The notes: generated from the sequence alone by a model not told the origin. A stretch of 64,000 nt of DNA from Streptomyces sp. AM 2-1-1 (GCF_029167645.1 NZ_CP119147.1:2170001-2234000); one strand, 5' to 3'; counted from the stretch's first letter, positions 38,840 to 48,943 are shown. Made by a program: numbers and translations.

Positions 38840-40030
38840 TCAGGCGGAGGACCGCGCGGAGCGTCTGCCGGAGGGGGCGCTCCCACCGGCGGACGTCTTC
38901 TTCGCGGCCGTCTTCTTCGCCGCTGTCTTCTTCGCGGCCGACTTCTTCGGCGCCGTCTTCTTCTCGGCCGGTTTCTTCGCGGCCGGCTCCTTAGCCGTCG
39001 TCTTCTTAGCCGTCGTCTTCTTCGCGGCCGGCTCCGTGGCTGTCTGCTTCTTCGCGGCCGGCTGCTTCGTGGCTGATCTCTTCTCGGCCGTCTTCTCCAC
39101 CGTGGCCGACTTCCCCGCCGCCTTCTTCGCCGGCGTCTTCCTCTCCGCCGTCTTCCCGGTGGGGCTGCGGCGCGTGGACCGCTCGATGGAGTGGACCTCG
39201 GCGACCTCGCCCTGCCCCGTGCCGCCGTCTGCTCCCCCTCCGTCCACCCGCGATTCCTTCGCCGCGCGGACGCTCTTCTCCAGCGCGGCCACCAGGTCGA
39301 TGACCTTGCCGCCGGTCTCCGCCTCGGGGGCGGGTTCCAGGGGCTCCCCCGCGGCCTTCGCGGCCACCAGTTCCTCGACCGCCTCACGGTAGTCGTCGTG
39401 GAGGGTGTCCAGGTCGACTCCGCCGAGGGTGTTCATCAGGGCGTCCGCCAGGTCGAGTTCGGCGTCGCGCACCTTGGCCCCGGTGTCCGGTACGACGTCG
39501 TCGGGGGATCTCAGCTCGTCCGGCCAGAGGAGTCCGTGCATCACGATCACGTCGTCGGCCACCCGGAGCATCCCGAGCCGCTCCCGTCCCCGCAGCGCGA
39601 ACTTGGCGACGGCCACCTTCTCGCTGCGCTTCAGCGCCTCGCGCAGCAGGGTGTACGGCTTCGCCGCCGGATTCCCGTTCGCGGAGAGGTAGTAGGCGGT
39701 GTCCATCTGGAGCGGGTCGATCCGCGAGCCGGGGACGAAGCCGAGGATCTCGATCGTCTTGTTGGTCGGGAGCGGGAGTGCGGCGAGGTCGTCCTCGGTG
39801 ATCGGGATGAGGGTGCCGTCCGCGTCCTCGTACGCCTTGCCGGTCTCGGCGGAGGAGACCTCCTCGTCGTCGACCTCGCAGACCTTGCGGTAGCGGATCC
39901 GGCCGCCGTCGGTGAGGTGGACCTGGCGGAAGGAGACGGAGTGGTTCTCGGTGGCGTTCATCAGTTTGACCGGGATGCTGACCAGGCCGAACGAGATCGC
40001 GCCGTTCCAGATCGACCTCATCGAGCTCAC
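38840..40030 (-). CDS. ku: Non-homologous end-joining protein Ku, long Lys-Ala tail
   Basis: Homodimeric ring that binds double-strand DNA ends. The N-terminal core (1-260) starts SIWNGAISFGLVSIPVKL and includes DYREAVEELVAAK near the LigD-recruiting region. A tail of about 130 residues follows, built of AAKKT-like units and strongly basic, resembling the lysine-rich Ku tails of other actinobacteria that bind DNA. I choose GTG at 40030 because GAAGGAG lies 6 nt before it; the usual MRSIWNG start at 40021 would put the ribosome binding site too far away. Divergent from the LigD-like polymerase. Confidence 0.96.
   Translation of the reverse strand: MSSMRSIWNGAISFGLVSIPVKLMNATENHSVSFRQVHLTDGGRIRYRKVCEVDDEEVSSAETGKAYEDADGTLIPITEDDLAALPLPTNKTIEILGFVPGSRIDPLQMDTAYYLSANGNPAAKPYTLLREALKRSEKVAVAKFALRGRERLGMLRVADDVIVMHGLLWPDELRSPDDVVPDTGAKVRDAELDLADALMNTLGGVDLDTLHDDYREAVEELVAAKAAGEPLEPAPEAETGGKVIDLVAALEKSVRAAKESRVDGGGADGGTGQGEVAEVHSIERSTRRSPTGKTAERKTPAKKAAGKSATVEKTAEKRSATKQPAAKKQTATEPAAKKTTAKKTTAKEPAAKKPAEKKTAPKKSAAKKTAAKKTAAKKTSAGGSAPSGRRSARSSA
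38890..39125. repeat. Repeats encoding the Ku Lys-Ala tail
   Basis: Degenerate 15-base units such as TTCTTCGCGGCCGTC repeat along the plus strand, encoding AAKKT-like pentads on the minus strand. The array stays in frame throughout. Confidence 0.85.
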
Positions 40031-40084
40031 TCTTCACTCCTTCGCGACTGCTTCCTGATGTCCTCTGACCTGTTGTGCGGATTG

Positions 40085-40102
40085 TCGACCGCAGGCGGTC
40101 GA
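40085..40102. promoter_or_regulatory. Palindrome in the ku / polymerase divergent promoter
   Basis: TCGACCGC-AG-GCGGTCGA, 8-bp arms and a 2-nt centre, midway between the two start codons. A second small repeat GAATC-ATGC-GATTC lies at 40116-40129. It could coordinate both repair genes; the binding protein is unknown. Confidence 0.5.
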
Positions 40103-40136
40103 GTCCATTTCGGGCGAATCATGCGATTCTTATCGT

Positions 40137-41054
40137 ATGACGCCCATCACCGAGGTGGAGGGGCGGCGGCTGGCCCTCAGCAACCTGGACAAGGTGGTCC
40201 ACCCGGCCACCGGTACCACCAAGGGCGAGGTGCTCCACTACTACGCCGCCACGGCCGCGGGCGCGCTGCTCGCGCACCTGTACAACCGGCCGGTCTCGTT
40301 CCTGCGCTATCCGGACGGCGCGGAGGGGGAGCACTTCTTCTCCAAGAACCCACCGCCCGGTACCCCCGCCTGGGTGCGTACCGCGCGCGTGCCGCACCGC
40401 GGGGAGCGGGACGCGGTCCAGGTCATGGTCCAGGACCTGGCGTCGCTGATGTGGGCGGCCAACCTCATGGTCGAGTTCCACACCCCGCAGTGGCAGGCGG
40501 ACACCCCGGCGGTCGCCGACCGCATGGTGTTCGACCTGGACCCCGGCGCACCGGCGACCGTGGTGGAGTGCTGCGCGGTCGCCCGCTGGCTGCGGGAGCG
40601 GCTGTCGGCGGACGGGCTGCTCGCGTACGGCAAGACCTCCGGTTCCAAAGGGCTCCATCTGCTCGTCCCCCTGGAGCCCACCCCGTCGCAGGAGGTGACG
40701 GCGTACGCGAAGCGGCTCGCCGTCGAGGCGGAGGCGGAGCTCCCCGCTCTGGTGGTGCACCGGATGAAGCGGGAGCTGCGGCCGGGGAAGGTGTTCGTCG
40801 ATTTCAGCCAGAACGCCGCCGCGAAGACCACCGCCACCCCGTACACGCTCCGCGCCCGCCGCGAACCGGCCGTCTCCGCCCCGGTCACCTGGGAGGAGAT
40901 CCAGCAGTGCCGCTCCCCGCGGGAGCTGGTCTTCCTCGCGGGCGACATGGCGGCGCGGCTGGAGCGGTACGGGGATCTCCTCGGGCCGCTCATCAACCCG
41001 AACCGTGCTCGCCCGCTGCCCCCGGTGCGCCGGGGGCGACGGGCGGGCGCGTGA
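40137..41054 (+). CDS. LigD-type polymerase domain protein (NHEJ)
   Basis: A 305-residue stand-alone PolDom of the archaeo-eukaryotic primase superfamily, which fills gaps and adds ribonucleotides during end joining. Motifs: the catalytic DLD in MVFDLDPG, GLHLLVPL with the conserved His, and a third acidic site near VFVDFSQN. There is no ligase or nuclease domain, so a separate ATP-dependent ligase must be encoded elsewhere. ATG at 40137 has no ribosome binding site, and TTCTTATCGT abuts it, so translation may be leaderless. Divergent from ku, the standard partner. Confidence 0.95.
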   Translation: MTPITEVEGRRLALSNLDKVVHPATGTTKGEVLHYYAATAAGALLAHLYNRPVSFLRYPDGAEGEHFFSKNPPPGTPAWVRTARVPHRGERDAVQVMVQDLASLMWAANLMVEFHTPQWQADTPAVADRMVFDLDPGAPATVVECCAVARWLRERLSADGLLAYGKTSGSKGLHLLVPLEPTPSQEVTAYAKRLAVEAEAELPALVVHRMKRELRPGKVFVDFSQNAAAKTTATPYTLRARREPAVSAPVTWEEIQQCRSPRELVFLAGDMAARLERYGDLLGPLINPNRARPLPPVRRGRRAGA

Positions 41055-41334
41055 CGCGTGCCGTCCGGCCGCACGGTCGTCCCGTGCACGCGGGGGCGAC
41101 CGCCCCGACACCCGGCACCGGCCGACGTCGGGTGACACCGGCCGGAACCGGCGTCCGCGGGTCGTCTCCGGGACCACCCGCCCCACAGGTCGCGCACGGC
41201 ATGCGCGCACGGCGGCGGGAAAGCCCCGTCCTCGGGGCGAGCCGTCGCGGACCTGGGGCACACTCGGCTGCGAGGCGGCACGCCTTCGTTCCGGGAACCA
41301 ACTCCGGTCACGGGCCGTCGCACGGTAGAGCGTC

Positions 41335-43464
41335 GTGAGCGGGGAGGGGATGGCCGGAGTGTTCGCGGGGATCGACGAGGTGGACTGGGCCTCGATGGAA
41401 CATGCCTACGGGCCGGCCGACGACGTACCGGCTCTGCTGGCGGGGCTCGCCTCCGCGGACGCGGCGGAACGCGAGCGCGCCCTCGACGGCATGTACGGCG
41501 CCGTCCACCACCAGGGTGACGTGTACGCCTGCACGCTCGCCTGCATCCCGTTCCTCTTCGAGCTGGTCGCCGATCCCGCGGTGGCCGAGCGCGGCGCCAT
41601 CGTCGAACTGCTGACCAGTATCGGCGGCATCGAACTGGCCGAGGACGACGAGGACGAGCTGGACGAGGACGAGATCGAGGGTGCCGCCAACTACGCCATG
41701 GCCGCGGCGGCCGTCTGTGCCGGTGCTGAGGTCTTCGTGGGGCTGCTCGCCGAGGACGATCGCGGCGTGCGGCTCGCCGCTCCGCTGGCGCTCGCCACCC
41801 TCCACACCGAACCCGCCCGGGTGCTGGCGCTCTTGCGCGGGCGGCTGCCGGTGGAGCCCGACGAGGAGGTGCGGCTCGCCCTCGTGGAGGCGGCCGGGCG
41901 CCTCGCGCTGCGCCACGTGCCGGTGGCCGACACGGCGGCGCACTGGCTGAGCCGGCTCGCCATGCAGGAGTACGCGCCGGGCCTGCGGCTGGCGGCGCTC
42001 GCGCAGCTGGCCCGGTGCGCGCCCGGCGCGCTGCCCGTCGACATCGTGCCCAGAGTCGCGGATCTGCTGCGGGACCTGCGCGCGGCCCACCCGCCGGCCG
42101 GGCCCGGCACACGTGCGGCCGCGGAGGCGGCGGCACGGGAGGGCGTCCAGTCGCCAACGCTGATCGGCCAGTTGCGGGCCCTGCACGCGGCGGAGGCGGC
42201 CGGCCCGGGCACGCCCTGGGCCACCGATCTGCTGCGCACCCTGCACGGGGCGCTCGGTGACCGGGTGGAGGACCGGGTGGCGCTCCTGACCGACCAGTTG
42301 TGCAGCCCGGACGAGGGGCAGCGGCTGGACGCGGTCCGGATGAGCGGCGGGCTGATCCGGGTGTGGCGGGGGCCGTACGACGAGCTGGTGCGGCTGGTGG
42401 GGGAACAGCTCGCGGAGCCCGATCCGCGGCTCCGCGACGCCGCCGCGCATCTGCTGGCCGACGTCCGGGTGCTGGCCGGCCCGGCCGCGGACGCGCTGGC
42501 GGCGCGGGTGGCGGTCATCCCCGGGACGTGGATCAGACAGTGGGAGAACGGGCAGCCGAGCCTCGATCCGGCGGTACTGGCACTGGCCGGCACCGGTGAC
42601 GTCCGGGCGCTGCCGGTGCTGGCCGCCGTGCTGGAGGGGCCGGTCGTGCCGCACGACCTCGGGCATGCCGTCGCCGCCCTCGGGACGGCCGCGTCCCCGT
42701 TGGCCGGGGCTCTGCGCCACAGGCTGTCCGAGGTCGCGCGGGACCCGTCCGCGCGCGGCGGGGCGATGCCGTTGATGCACGCCCTCGCCTCGCTACGGGC
42801 GGACGAGGCGACGCCCGAGGTGCTGCGTGTCCTGCGGGGCGGGACGGAAGCCGAGGCCCCGCGCGTACGGCAGTCGGCGTTGCGGACCCTGGGTGCGTTC
42901 GGACCCGGGGCGCGGGGCGCGGTCGGTGAGCTGGAGGCGCTGATGCGCCGGTCGGAGGGGCGCGAGGCGGTCGACGCGGCGGACGCGCTCTACTCGGTCT
43001 CCGGTGACGTCGACGCGGTCCTGCCGGTGCTGATCGAGGCGCTGACGGCGGAGGAACCCCCGAGTGTCCGGGCGGCGTCGGGCCTGGCGGGCCGGCTCGG
43101 CGCCCGGGCGGCGGCGACCGCTCCCCGGCTGCGGGCACTGCTGGGCCACGACGATCTCCGGGTACGGGTGGACGCGGCGCTCGCACTGTGCGAGGTTTCG
43201 GGGCGGTCCGCGGAGACGTGGCCGGTCCTGCTGGCCGCGTGGACACAGAACCCGTACGTCCGCGTCCGGGTGGCGGACACACTGGCGCGGACGGGGGCAG
43301 CTGCGGCAGGGTCCGGGGCGGCGCACGCGCTGCGTGCCGAGTTGTCCTCCGTACGCCGTCACAACGCCCGGGACGGCGGATTCGGCACCTCGGACATCGC
43401 GGCCGACGCCCACCTGTTGGCGCTGTGCCGGCAGGCGCTGCGCGACCCGGGCGGCCGGGGCTGA
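41335..43464 (+). CDS. HEAT-repeat protein
   Basis: A 709-residue helical-solenoid protein. Repeated units of about 35-40 residues with the HEAT/PBS-lyase pattern (for example VRLAAPLALATLH, VRLALVEAAGRLALRH, VRQSALRTLGAFG, VRVDAALALCEVSG) run from about residue 60 to the end. An acidic patch EDDEDELDEDEIEG interrupts the second unit. There is no signal peptide, helix or catalytic motif, so it is probably a scaffold or binding protein in the cytoplasm. The start is uncertain: GTG at 41335 or ATG at 41350. Similar Streptomyces proteins are annotated only by their repeats. Confidence 0.85.
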   Translation: MSGEGMAGVFAGIDEVDWASMEHAYGPADDVPALLAGLASADAAERERALDGMYGAVHHQGDVYACTLACIPFLFELVADPAVAERGAIVELLTSIGGIELAEDDEDELDEDEIEGAANYAMAAAAVCAGAEVFVGLLAEDDRGVRLAAPLALATLHTEPARVLALLRGRLPVEPDEEVRLALVEAAGRLALRHVPVADTAAHWLSRLAMQEYAPGLRLAALAQLARCAPGALPVDIVPRVADLLRDLRAAHPPAGPGTRAAAEAAAREGVQSPTLIGQLRALHAAEAAGPGTPWATDLLRTLHGALGDRVEDRVALLTDQLCSPDEGQRLDAVRMSGGLIRVWRGPYDELVRLVGEQLAEPDPRLRDAAAHLLADVRVLAGPAADALAARVAVIPGTWIRQWENGQPSLDPAVLALAGTGDVRALPVLAAVLEGPVVPHDLGHAVAALGTAASPLAGALRHRLSEVARDPSARGGAMPLMHALASLRADEATPEVLRVLRGGTEAEAPRVRQSALRTLGAFGPGARGAVGELEALMRRSEGREAVDAADALYSVSGDVDAVLPVLIEALTAEEPPSVRAASGLAGRLGARAAATAPRLRALLGHDDLRVRVDAALALCEVSGRSAETWPVLLAAWTQNPYVRVRVADTLARTGAAAAGSGAAHALRAELSSVRRHNARDGGFGTSDIAADAHLLALCRQALRDPGGRG

Positions 43465-43600
43465 GCCGGCCGCACGCCGGTCGGGGGGCGGCCGCGCGGA
43501 CCACCGGGGTGCCGGATCGGCCGGTACGCCGTGTCACGGGGAGGCGGGGCCGTCGGGCTCGCGGCACATCCGTACAGAAGGCAACAAGGAGAGGCACGAA

Positions 43601-43933
43601 ATGATCATTTTCGGTACACGGGGCTACCTGTATCAGCTAGCCGTCCTGACGATGGTGTGCGGCTGGTGCGGAAACCCCGCCGCGCACACCCTCCGCAAGC
43701 GGGTCACCAAGTTCACCCTGTTCTTCATCCCGCTCTTCCCGATCTCCGTCAAGTACGCGACGCAGTGCACCTTCTGCGGCGGGGAGCAGAAGATAGCCAA
43801 GGAGCAGGCCGAGGCGCTGCTCGCCCAGCACGCGGCGGGCCCGGACGGCGCCAACCCGTTCGGCCAGGCTCCGCAGCAGGGCCAGGCCGCCCAGCAGGGG
43901 CAGACCCCGGGCACGAACCCCTACAGCGGCTGA
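43601..43933 (+). CDS. Zinc-ribbon protein
   Basis: A 110-residue protein. The knuckles CGWCG (residues 20-24) and CTFCG (56-60) form a zinc ribbon. Between them is a strongly hydrophobic segment FTLFFIPLFPISV that may be buried or membrane-associated. The tail is Gln/Gly/Pro-rich. Start ATG with AAGGAGAGG upstream. The family is widespread in Streptomyces, function unknown. It begins 136 bp after the HEAT gene. Confidence 0.85.
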   Translation: MIIFGTRGYLYQLAVLTMVCGWCGNPAAHTLRKRVTKFTLFFIPLFPISVKYATQCTFCGGEQKIAKEQAEALLAQHAAGPDGANPFGQAPQQGQAAQQGQTPGTNPYSG

Positions 43934-44237
43934 GGCGCGCACGCCACCGGAGCGCCGCGCGTCCGGCGCGGCACTCCGGCGGAGGGGCCGGCCCCGGGGG
44001 CGGTCACGCCCCGCCGCCGTCGCACCGGAGGCGGGGCCGGTGACGGACCGGCCGGCGGACAGGGCGGCAGGCGGTCGGGCGGGCGGCCGGTACACCCGGA
44101 CGGTCCATCGGGCGTCCCCCGTCCGCGTACATCACCGAGAGCGACTCTGGTCGTGCGCGGCGTGGCGAACCTAGCGTGCCAGGAGCGGCCCCCCGGGCCG
44201 CGGCCCCGCACCTCGCCCACGTTTTTCTGGAGGCAGC
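43934..44237. other. 304-bp gap
   Basis: Holds the hairpin at 43947-43979 and, presumably, the promoter of the SH3 protein. Nothing else seen. Confidence 0.5.
43947..43979 (+). terminator. Terminator of the zinc-ribbon gene
   Basis: Stem of 14 positions with one C-A mismatch (CCGGAGCGCCGCGC / GCGCGGCACTCCGG) and a 5-nt loop, 14 nt after the stop. No U-tract. Confidence 0.65.
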
Positions 44238-44741
44238 ATGTCCTCTCCGTCCCTCCGCCGCATCGGTATCGGTGTCGCCACCGGTCTGCTCGCCGCGCTG
44301 ACGGCCGCCGCTCCCGCCTTCGCCGCCGGACCGCTTCCGCAGCCGGTGGACCAGCACCACCACGTGATCAGCGCCGCCACCGACCCGGCGCCCGGGCACG
44401 GGAAGCCCGCCCAGCAGGGAAGGCCGTCCGCCGAGCCCCAGGTGGACCCCGCGGAGCACCGGGAGCCGTCGGCCGGCACCGAGGTGAAGCCCGCCGCGCC
44501 CCTGGCCACGTACCGGGGGCGGGTCATCGCCCGGCCGAGTCTGCTGCTCCGTGACCGTCCGACCCGCAGCAGCCGGGTCGTGGGCGAGGTGCCGTACGGG
44601 ACGGTCGTCACCATCTTCTGCAAGACCCGGGGCGACAGTGTGGACGGCAACGACCGCTGGTACCTGCTGACCGACGGCACCTGGGCCTGGGGCTCCGCGC
44701 GGTACATCGAGAACATCGGCGCGGCCCCCGACTGGTGCTGA
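44238..44741 (+). CDS. Secreted SH3-domain protein
   Basis: A 167-residue exported protein. The signal peptide runs to APAFA (about residue 30), then a low-complexity His/Pro/Glu linker (30-85). A bacterial SH3 domain (about 92-165) starts YRGRVIARPSLLLRDRPTRS and ends WAWGSARYIENIG. Such SH3b modules bind peptidoglycan or wall-associated partners. Two cysteines (TIFCKT and the C-terminal DWC) could pair. ATG with TGGAGG 6 nt upstream. It precedes cell-wall synthesis genes but has its own terminator. Confidence 0.88.
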   Translation: MSSPSLRRIGIGVATGLLAALTAAAPAFAAGPLPQPVDQHHHVISAATDPAPGHGKPAQQGRPSAEPQVDPAEHREPSAGTEVKPAAPLATYRGRVIARPSLLLRDRPTRSSRVVGEVPYGTVVTIFCKTRGDSVDGNDRWYLLTDGTWAWGSARYIENIGAAPDWC

Positions 44742-44777
44742 CGCACCACCACGGCACCGTCACCGCACACCACCGCA

Positions 44778-44826
44778 CGCGCCGCCGCCCGGGCCGTTCG
44801 CCTCGCGAACCCCGGGCGGCGGCGCG
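44778..44826 (+). terminator. Terminator of the SH3-protein gene
   Basis: Perfect 16-bp stem CGCGCCGCCGCCCGGG / CCCGGGCGGCGGCGCG with a 17-nt loop, 36 nt after the stop. The A/T-richer stretch at 44895-44930 behind it is the likely promoter of the SEDS/PBP operon. Confidence 0.82.
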
Positions 44827-44947
44827 TCGCCGTGCGCGGCCCGTCGGCCGCCGCGGACCGCCCACTGGAGGACGGGCCGGGACATCAGCACCAGCAGAAA
44901 ACTATGACATAAGGGAAATAACCTCCCGCACTTGCTACGTTCCTGGC

Positions 44948-46327
44948 ATGACCGCACCGACGGTGGACTCTCCCCCGCCTCCGCTCCGGCTGCCCAAGCG
45001 GCGCGGCGTGGAGCTCTCCCTCCTCGTCGGGGCCGTCCTCATCTCCGTCTACGGCTACGCGGCGGTCGGCCTCGCCCACGACGACGCCGTACCGCCCGAC
45101 GTCGCGGGGTACGGCGGCGGGCTGGGGCTGCTGGCGCTCCTCGCCCACCTCGCGGTCCGCTTCCGCGCCCCGTACGCCGATCCGCTGCTGCTCCCGATCG
45201 CCGTGCTCCTCAACGGGCTGGGTCTGGTGCTGATCTACCGGCTCGACCTGGAGACGCCCTCGGACACGGCAGCGCCCACCCAACTGGTCTGGTCGACACT
45301 CGGGGTGGCCTTCTTCATCCTGGTGGTGGTCCTGGTCCGCGACCACCGGGTGCTCCAGCGGTACGCCTACCTCGCGGTGGCGGCCGCGCTGGTGCTGATG
45401 ATCGTGCCGATCTTCTTCCCGGCGGTGAACGGCGCCCGGATCTGGATCAGGGCCGGCGGGCTGTCGTTCCAGCCCGGGGAGTTCGCCAAGATCCTGCTGG
45501 CGGTCTTCTTCGCCGCGTACCTCGCGGCCAACCGCAACGCCCTGGCGTACACCGGCCGCACGGTCTGGAAACTGCAGCTGCCCACCGGCCGGGTGCTCGG
45601 CCCCATCGTGGCGATCTGGCTGCTGAGCGTCGGTGTCCTCGTTCTCGAACGCGACCTGGGGACCTCGCTGCTCTTCTTCGGCCTCTTCGTGATCCTGCTG
45701 TACGTGGCGACCGGGCGCATCGGCTGGATCGCGGTCGGGCTGCTGCTCGCGGCGGTCGGCGCCTTCGTCGTCGGCTCGTTCGAACCGCATGTGCACAGCC
45801 GGGTGCGGGACTGGCTGCACCCCTTCGCCTCGATCGACGCCGGCCTGGGGCCGAACCAGCTGGCCCAGTCGCTCTTCGCGTTCGCCGAGGGCGGGATGCT
45901 GGGTACCGGCCTCGGCCTCGGGCACTCGGTCCTGATCGGCTTCGCGGCGAAGTCCGACTTCATCCTGGCGACGGCGGGCGAAGAGCTGGGACTCGCCGGG
46001 CTGACCGCCGTCTTCCTGCTGTACGCGCTGATGGTGGCGCGCGGGTACCGGGCGGGGCTCGCGCTGCGCGACCCGTTCGGGCAACTCCTCGCCGTCGGGC
46101 TCGCCTCGATCCTGGCGCTCCAGGTGTTCGTGATCGCCGGCGGGGTGATGGGGCTGATCCCGTTGACCGGCATGGCCATGCCGTTCCTGGCGCAGGGCGG
46201 TTCCTCGGTCGTCACCAACTGGATCATCGTGGCCCTGTTGATCCGGGTGAGCGACCAGGCCCGCACCCCGCGCCCCGGTCAGCCGGAGACGGGCGTCATC
46301 GCTCCGATCGTGGAGGACGAGCAGTGA
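44948..46327 (+). CDS. SEDS-family peptidoglycan polymerase (FtsW/RodA type)
   Basis: Lipid II glycosyltransferase that polymerises peptidoglycan glycan strands together with a class B PBP. The 459-residue protein has about ten transmembrane helices. Conserved SEDS elements: NGARIWIRAGGLSFQPGEFAK, the catalytic-loop region with FAAYLAANRN, and the C-terminal ATAGEELGLAGLT and GMAMPFLAQGGSS. ATG at 44948 (MTAPTVDSPPPP) follows family practice; the ribosome binding site is weak. It overlaps the PBP gene by 4 bp. No Ser/Thr kinase is present alongside, so this resembles the additional SEDS/PBP pair of Streptomyces rather than the main kinase-linked one. Confidence 0.95.
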   Translation: MTAPTVDSPPPPLRLPKRRGVELSLLVGAVLISVYGYAAVGLAHDDAVPPDVAGYGGGLGLLALLAHLAVRFRAPYADPLLLPIAVLLNGLGLVLIYRLDLETPSDTAAPTQLVWSTLGVAFFILVVVLVRDHRVLQRYAYLAVAAALVLMIVPIFFPAVNGARIWIRAGGLSFQPGEFAKILLAVFFAAYLAANRNALAYTGRTVWKLQLPTGRVLGPIVAIWLLSVGVLVLERDLGTSLLFFGLFVILLYVATGRIGWIAVGLLLAAVGAFVVGSFEPHVHSRVRDWLHPFASIDAGLGPNQLAQSLFAFAEGGMLGTGLGLGHSVLIGFAAKSDFILATAGEELGLAGLTAVFLLYALMVARGYRAGLALRDPFGQLLAVGLASILALQVFVIAGGVMGLIPLTGMAMPFLAQGGSSVVTNWIIVALLIRVSDQARTPRPGQPETGVIAPIVEDEQ

Positions 46328-47802
46328 TCCGGTACATCCGGCGGGCCGCCGCGTTCTGTCTGCTCCTGCTGCTGGCGCTGCTGGTGAACGCGGCGCGCGT
46401 CCAGGTCTTCGAGGCCGACGAGCTCACCGGGAACCCCGCCAACCGCCGTAACACGATCGCCCGTTACGACCAGCCGCGCGGCAACATCCTGGTGCGGACC
46501 GGCACCGGGGACGCGACGGCGACCGTCACCGGCTCGAAGAACACCGGCCAGCAGCTCGCCTGGGAACGCACCTACCTCCACGGCCCCCTGTACGCGCCGG
46601 TCACCGGGTACGCCTCGCAGACCTACGGCACCTCGCTCCTGGAGAACGCCGAGGACGCCGTCCTCTCGGGGACCGACTCGCTGCTCGCTCCCCTGCCGCT
46701 GTGGAACGACCTCACGCGCGGCCGGCAACCGGGGGGCGACGTGGTCACCACCATCAGGGGTGCGGTGCAGCGTGCCGCGTACGAGGGCCTCGCCGGCCGC
46801 AAGGGCGCGGTTGCGGCGCTGGAGCCGTCCACCGGGAAGATCCTGGCGCTGGTCTCCTCGCCCTCGTACGACCCCGAGCTGCTCTCGGGCACGGGAACGG
46901 CGGTCACCGACGCGTGGACGCGGCTCAACACCTCCGCGAGCCGGCCGATGCTGAACCGGGCCATCCGGCAGACCTACCCGCCGGGTTCGGCCTTCAAGAT
47001 CGTGACCGCGGCGGCTGCGCTGGACGCCGGAGTGGTGGACGACCCGGACGAGGCGACCGACACCCCGTCCCCCTACGTCCTGCCGGGCACGTCCACCGTG
47101 CTGCCCAACGAGTCGAGCGGCTGCGGGAAGGCGTCGCTGGCCGAGGCGATCCGGATCTCCTGCAACACCGTGATGGCGCACCTGGGGGTGGAGGTGGGCC
47201 TGGACGGGATGGTGGAGGCCGCGGGCGGCTTCGGCTTCAACGACGACGGGCTGCGGATCCCGTCCGGGGTGGCGAAGAGCAACTTCGACACGGAGATGAG
47301 CGACGACCAGCTGGCGCAGTCCTCGATCGGGCAGTTCGACACCACGGCGACCCCGCTCCAGATGGCGATGGTCGCCGCGGCGGTCGCCAACGACGGGGAG
47401 ATCGCCCGCCCCCGGCTGGTGGACCGTACGATCAAGCACGACGGCGACACGGTGTCCCGGACGTCCACCGACTCCTACCGGCGGGCGATGAGCCCGTCGA
47501 CGGCCGTGCTGCTGCGGCGGATGATGGTCGACGTCGTGGAGGACGGCACCGGGACCAACGCGGCGATCGACGGCGTCACCGTCGGCGGCAAGACGGGCAC
47601 CGCGCAGCACGGGGTGGACAACACCGGTGCGCCGTACGCCTGGTTCATCTGCTGGGCGCAGTCGGCCGGTTCCGCCCGGCCGGAGGTGGCGGTCGCCGTG
47701 GTGGTCGAGGACGCGGCGGCGGACCGCGCGGACATCAGCGGTGGCGGCAGCGCGGCGCCGATCGCGCGGGCGGTGATGGAGGCGGCCCTGCCGCGCGGGT
47801 GA
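46324..47802 (+). CDS. Class B penicillin-binding protein (transpeptidase)
   Basis: D,D-transpeptidase partner of the SEDS protein, 492 residues. It has a short cytoplasmic start, one transmembrane anchor (about residues 7-24) and a dimerisation/linker part. The transpeptidase domain carries the three signatures: SAFK with nucleophile Ser222, SCN (279-281) and KTG (423-425) in [11 protein letters not shown] at 46324 overlaps the upstream TGA (GTGA), so translation is coupled. It acts outside the membrane and would be a target of beta-lactams. Confidence 0.96.
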   Translation: MIRYIRRAAAFCLLLLLALLVNAARVQVFEADELTGNPANRRNTIARYDQPRGNILVRTGTGDATATVTGSKNTGQQLAWERTYLHGPLYAPVTGYASQTYGTSLLENAEDAVLSGTDSLLAPLPLWNDLTRGRQPGGDVVTTIRGAVQRAAYEGLAGRKGAVAALEPSTGKILALVSSPSYDPELLSGTGTAVTDAWTRLNTSASRPMLNRAIRQTYPPGSAFKIVTAAAALDAGVVDDPDEATDTPSPYVLPGTSTVLPNESSGCGKASLAEAIRISCNTVMAHLGVEVGLDGMVEAAGGFGFNDDGLRIPSGVAKSNFDTEMSDDQLAQSSIGQFDTTATPLQMAMVAAAVANDGEIARPRLVDRTIKHDGDTVSRTSTDSYRRAMSPSTAVLLRRMMVDVVEDGTGTNAAIDGVTVGGKTGTAQHGVDNTGAPYAWFICWAQSAGSARPEVAVAVVVEDAAADRADISGGGSAAPIARAVMEAALPRG

Positions 47803-47836
47803 TCGCGGCGACGGCCCTCCGTTTCCCGGGGCGCGG

Positions 47837-48943
47837 GTGAAGACTGGTGCGGTGGACGGAATCGGAGCGGTGGGGCGGGCGCTGGAGCGGATCGAGGAGC
47901 TCGATCCTCGGCTGGGCGCGTTCATCGAGGTGTGGCGGCAGGAGGCGCTGGCCCGGGAACCCGCGGCGGCCCTGCTGCCGTTGGGCGGACTGCCGTTCGC
48001 GGTGAAGGGCCCGGCGGGGCTGCGTGCGTACGCGGCCCGCCGGCTGGTCGGGGCGGGCGGGGTGCCGGTCGGCTCGACGGCGGTACCGGGGCCGGGCACC
48101 CACTGGCAGACGTGGGGGCTGGGCGCGCACGGCCGTACCCGTAACCCCTGGCGGGCGGACCGGACGCCGGGCGGCTCGTCGGCCGGGTCGGCGGTGGCGG
48201 TCGCGGCGGGGATGGTCAGCCTCGCCACCGGCAGCGACGGCGCCGGGTCGGTGCGGCTGCCGGCGGCGTGGTGCGGGGTGTTCGGGCTGAAGACGACGAA
48301 CGGCCTGCTCCCCTCGCCGGACCGGTCGGGGCTGGCGTCGGCCGGTGTGCTGGCCCGGTCCGCGGCCGCGGCGGAACCCTTTCTGCGCCATGTGCTGGAC
48401 GGGTACGAGAGCACCGGGGTGCGGCTTCCCGTGCCGGCCGTGTTCAGCGGGGACCTGGGTTTCGCCGACGTCGATCCGGAGGTGTCCGCGGTGGTGCGCG
48501 CGGCGGTGGACCGGCTGGTGGCGGCGGGCGTGGTGCGGCTGGCACCCGGCGGCTGCGCGCTGCGCGACCCGGCCCGGGCGTGGCAGGCCGTACGGGGCGG
48601 GGCGCCGGGCCCCGGGGCGGCGGAGACCCGGCGCGCCAACGACGCCGTGCTGGACGCCCTGTTCGCCCGTACGCCGCTGCTGCTGACGCCCACCACCCCC
48701 AACCGGCCGCACGGGCACGAGGGGCCGGGCGAGGTGTACTCGACGGCGCTGACCTGGGCGTTCAACCTGAGTGGGCATCCGGCGGCGAGCATTGCGGCCG
48801 GCTTCACCGGGGACGGCTGCCCGGTCGGCCTCCAGTTGGTGGCCGACCGGGGGGCGGACGCCTGGCTGCTGGCCGCGGCCCGCGCGGCCGAGGACGCGCT
48901 GCCCCGGGTGGGACCGGCGGTCTCGGGTCCCGCCTTCACGTGA
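47837..48943 (+). CDS. Amidase-signature family protein (short form)
   Basis: A 368-residue amidase-family protein, shorter than the usual 450-500. The catalytic elements are present: the Lys of LPFAVKGP (about 57), the glycine-serine loop [16 protein letters not shown] with the cis-Ser, and the nucleophilic Ser expected in the [10 protein letters not shown] segment. The middle of the fold, which usually shapes the substrate pocket, is reduced. Substrate unknown. The start is one of several GTG codons from 47837. It follows the PBP gene by 34 bp and may be cotranscribed. Confidence 0.85.
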   Translation: MKTGAVDGIGAVGRALERIEELDPRLGAFIEVWRQEALAREPAAALLPLGGLPFAVKGPAGLRAYAARRLVGAGGVPVGSTAVPGPGTHWQTWGLGAHGRTRNPWRADRTPGGSSAGSAVAVAAGMVSLATGSDGAGSVRLPAAWCGVFGLKTTNGLLPSPDRSGLASAGVLARSAAAAEPFLRHVLDGYESTGVRLPVPAVFSGDLGFADVDPEVSAVVRAAVDRLVAAGVVRLAPGGCALRDPARAWQAVRGGAPGPGAAETRRANDAVLDALFARTPLLLTPTTPNRPHGHEGPGEVYSTALTWAFNLSGHPAASIAAGFTGDGCPVGLQLVADRGADAWLLAAARAAEDALPRVGPAVSGPAFT

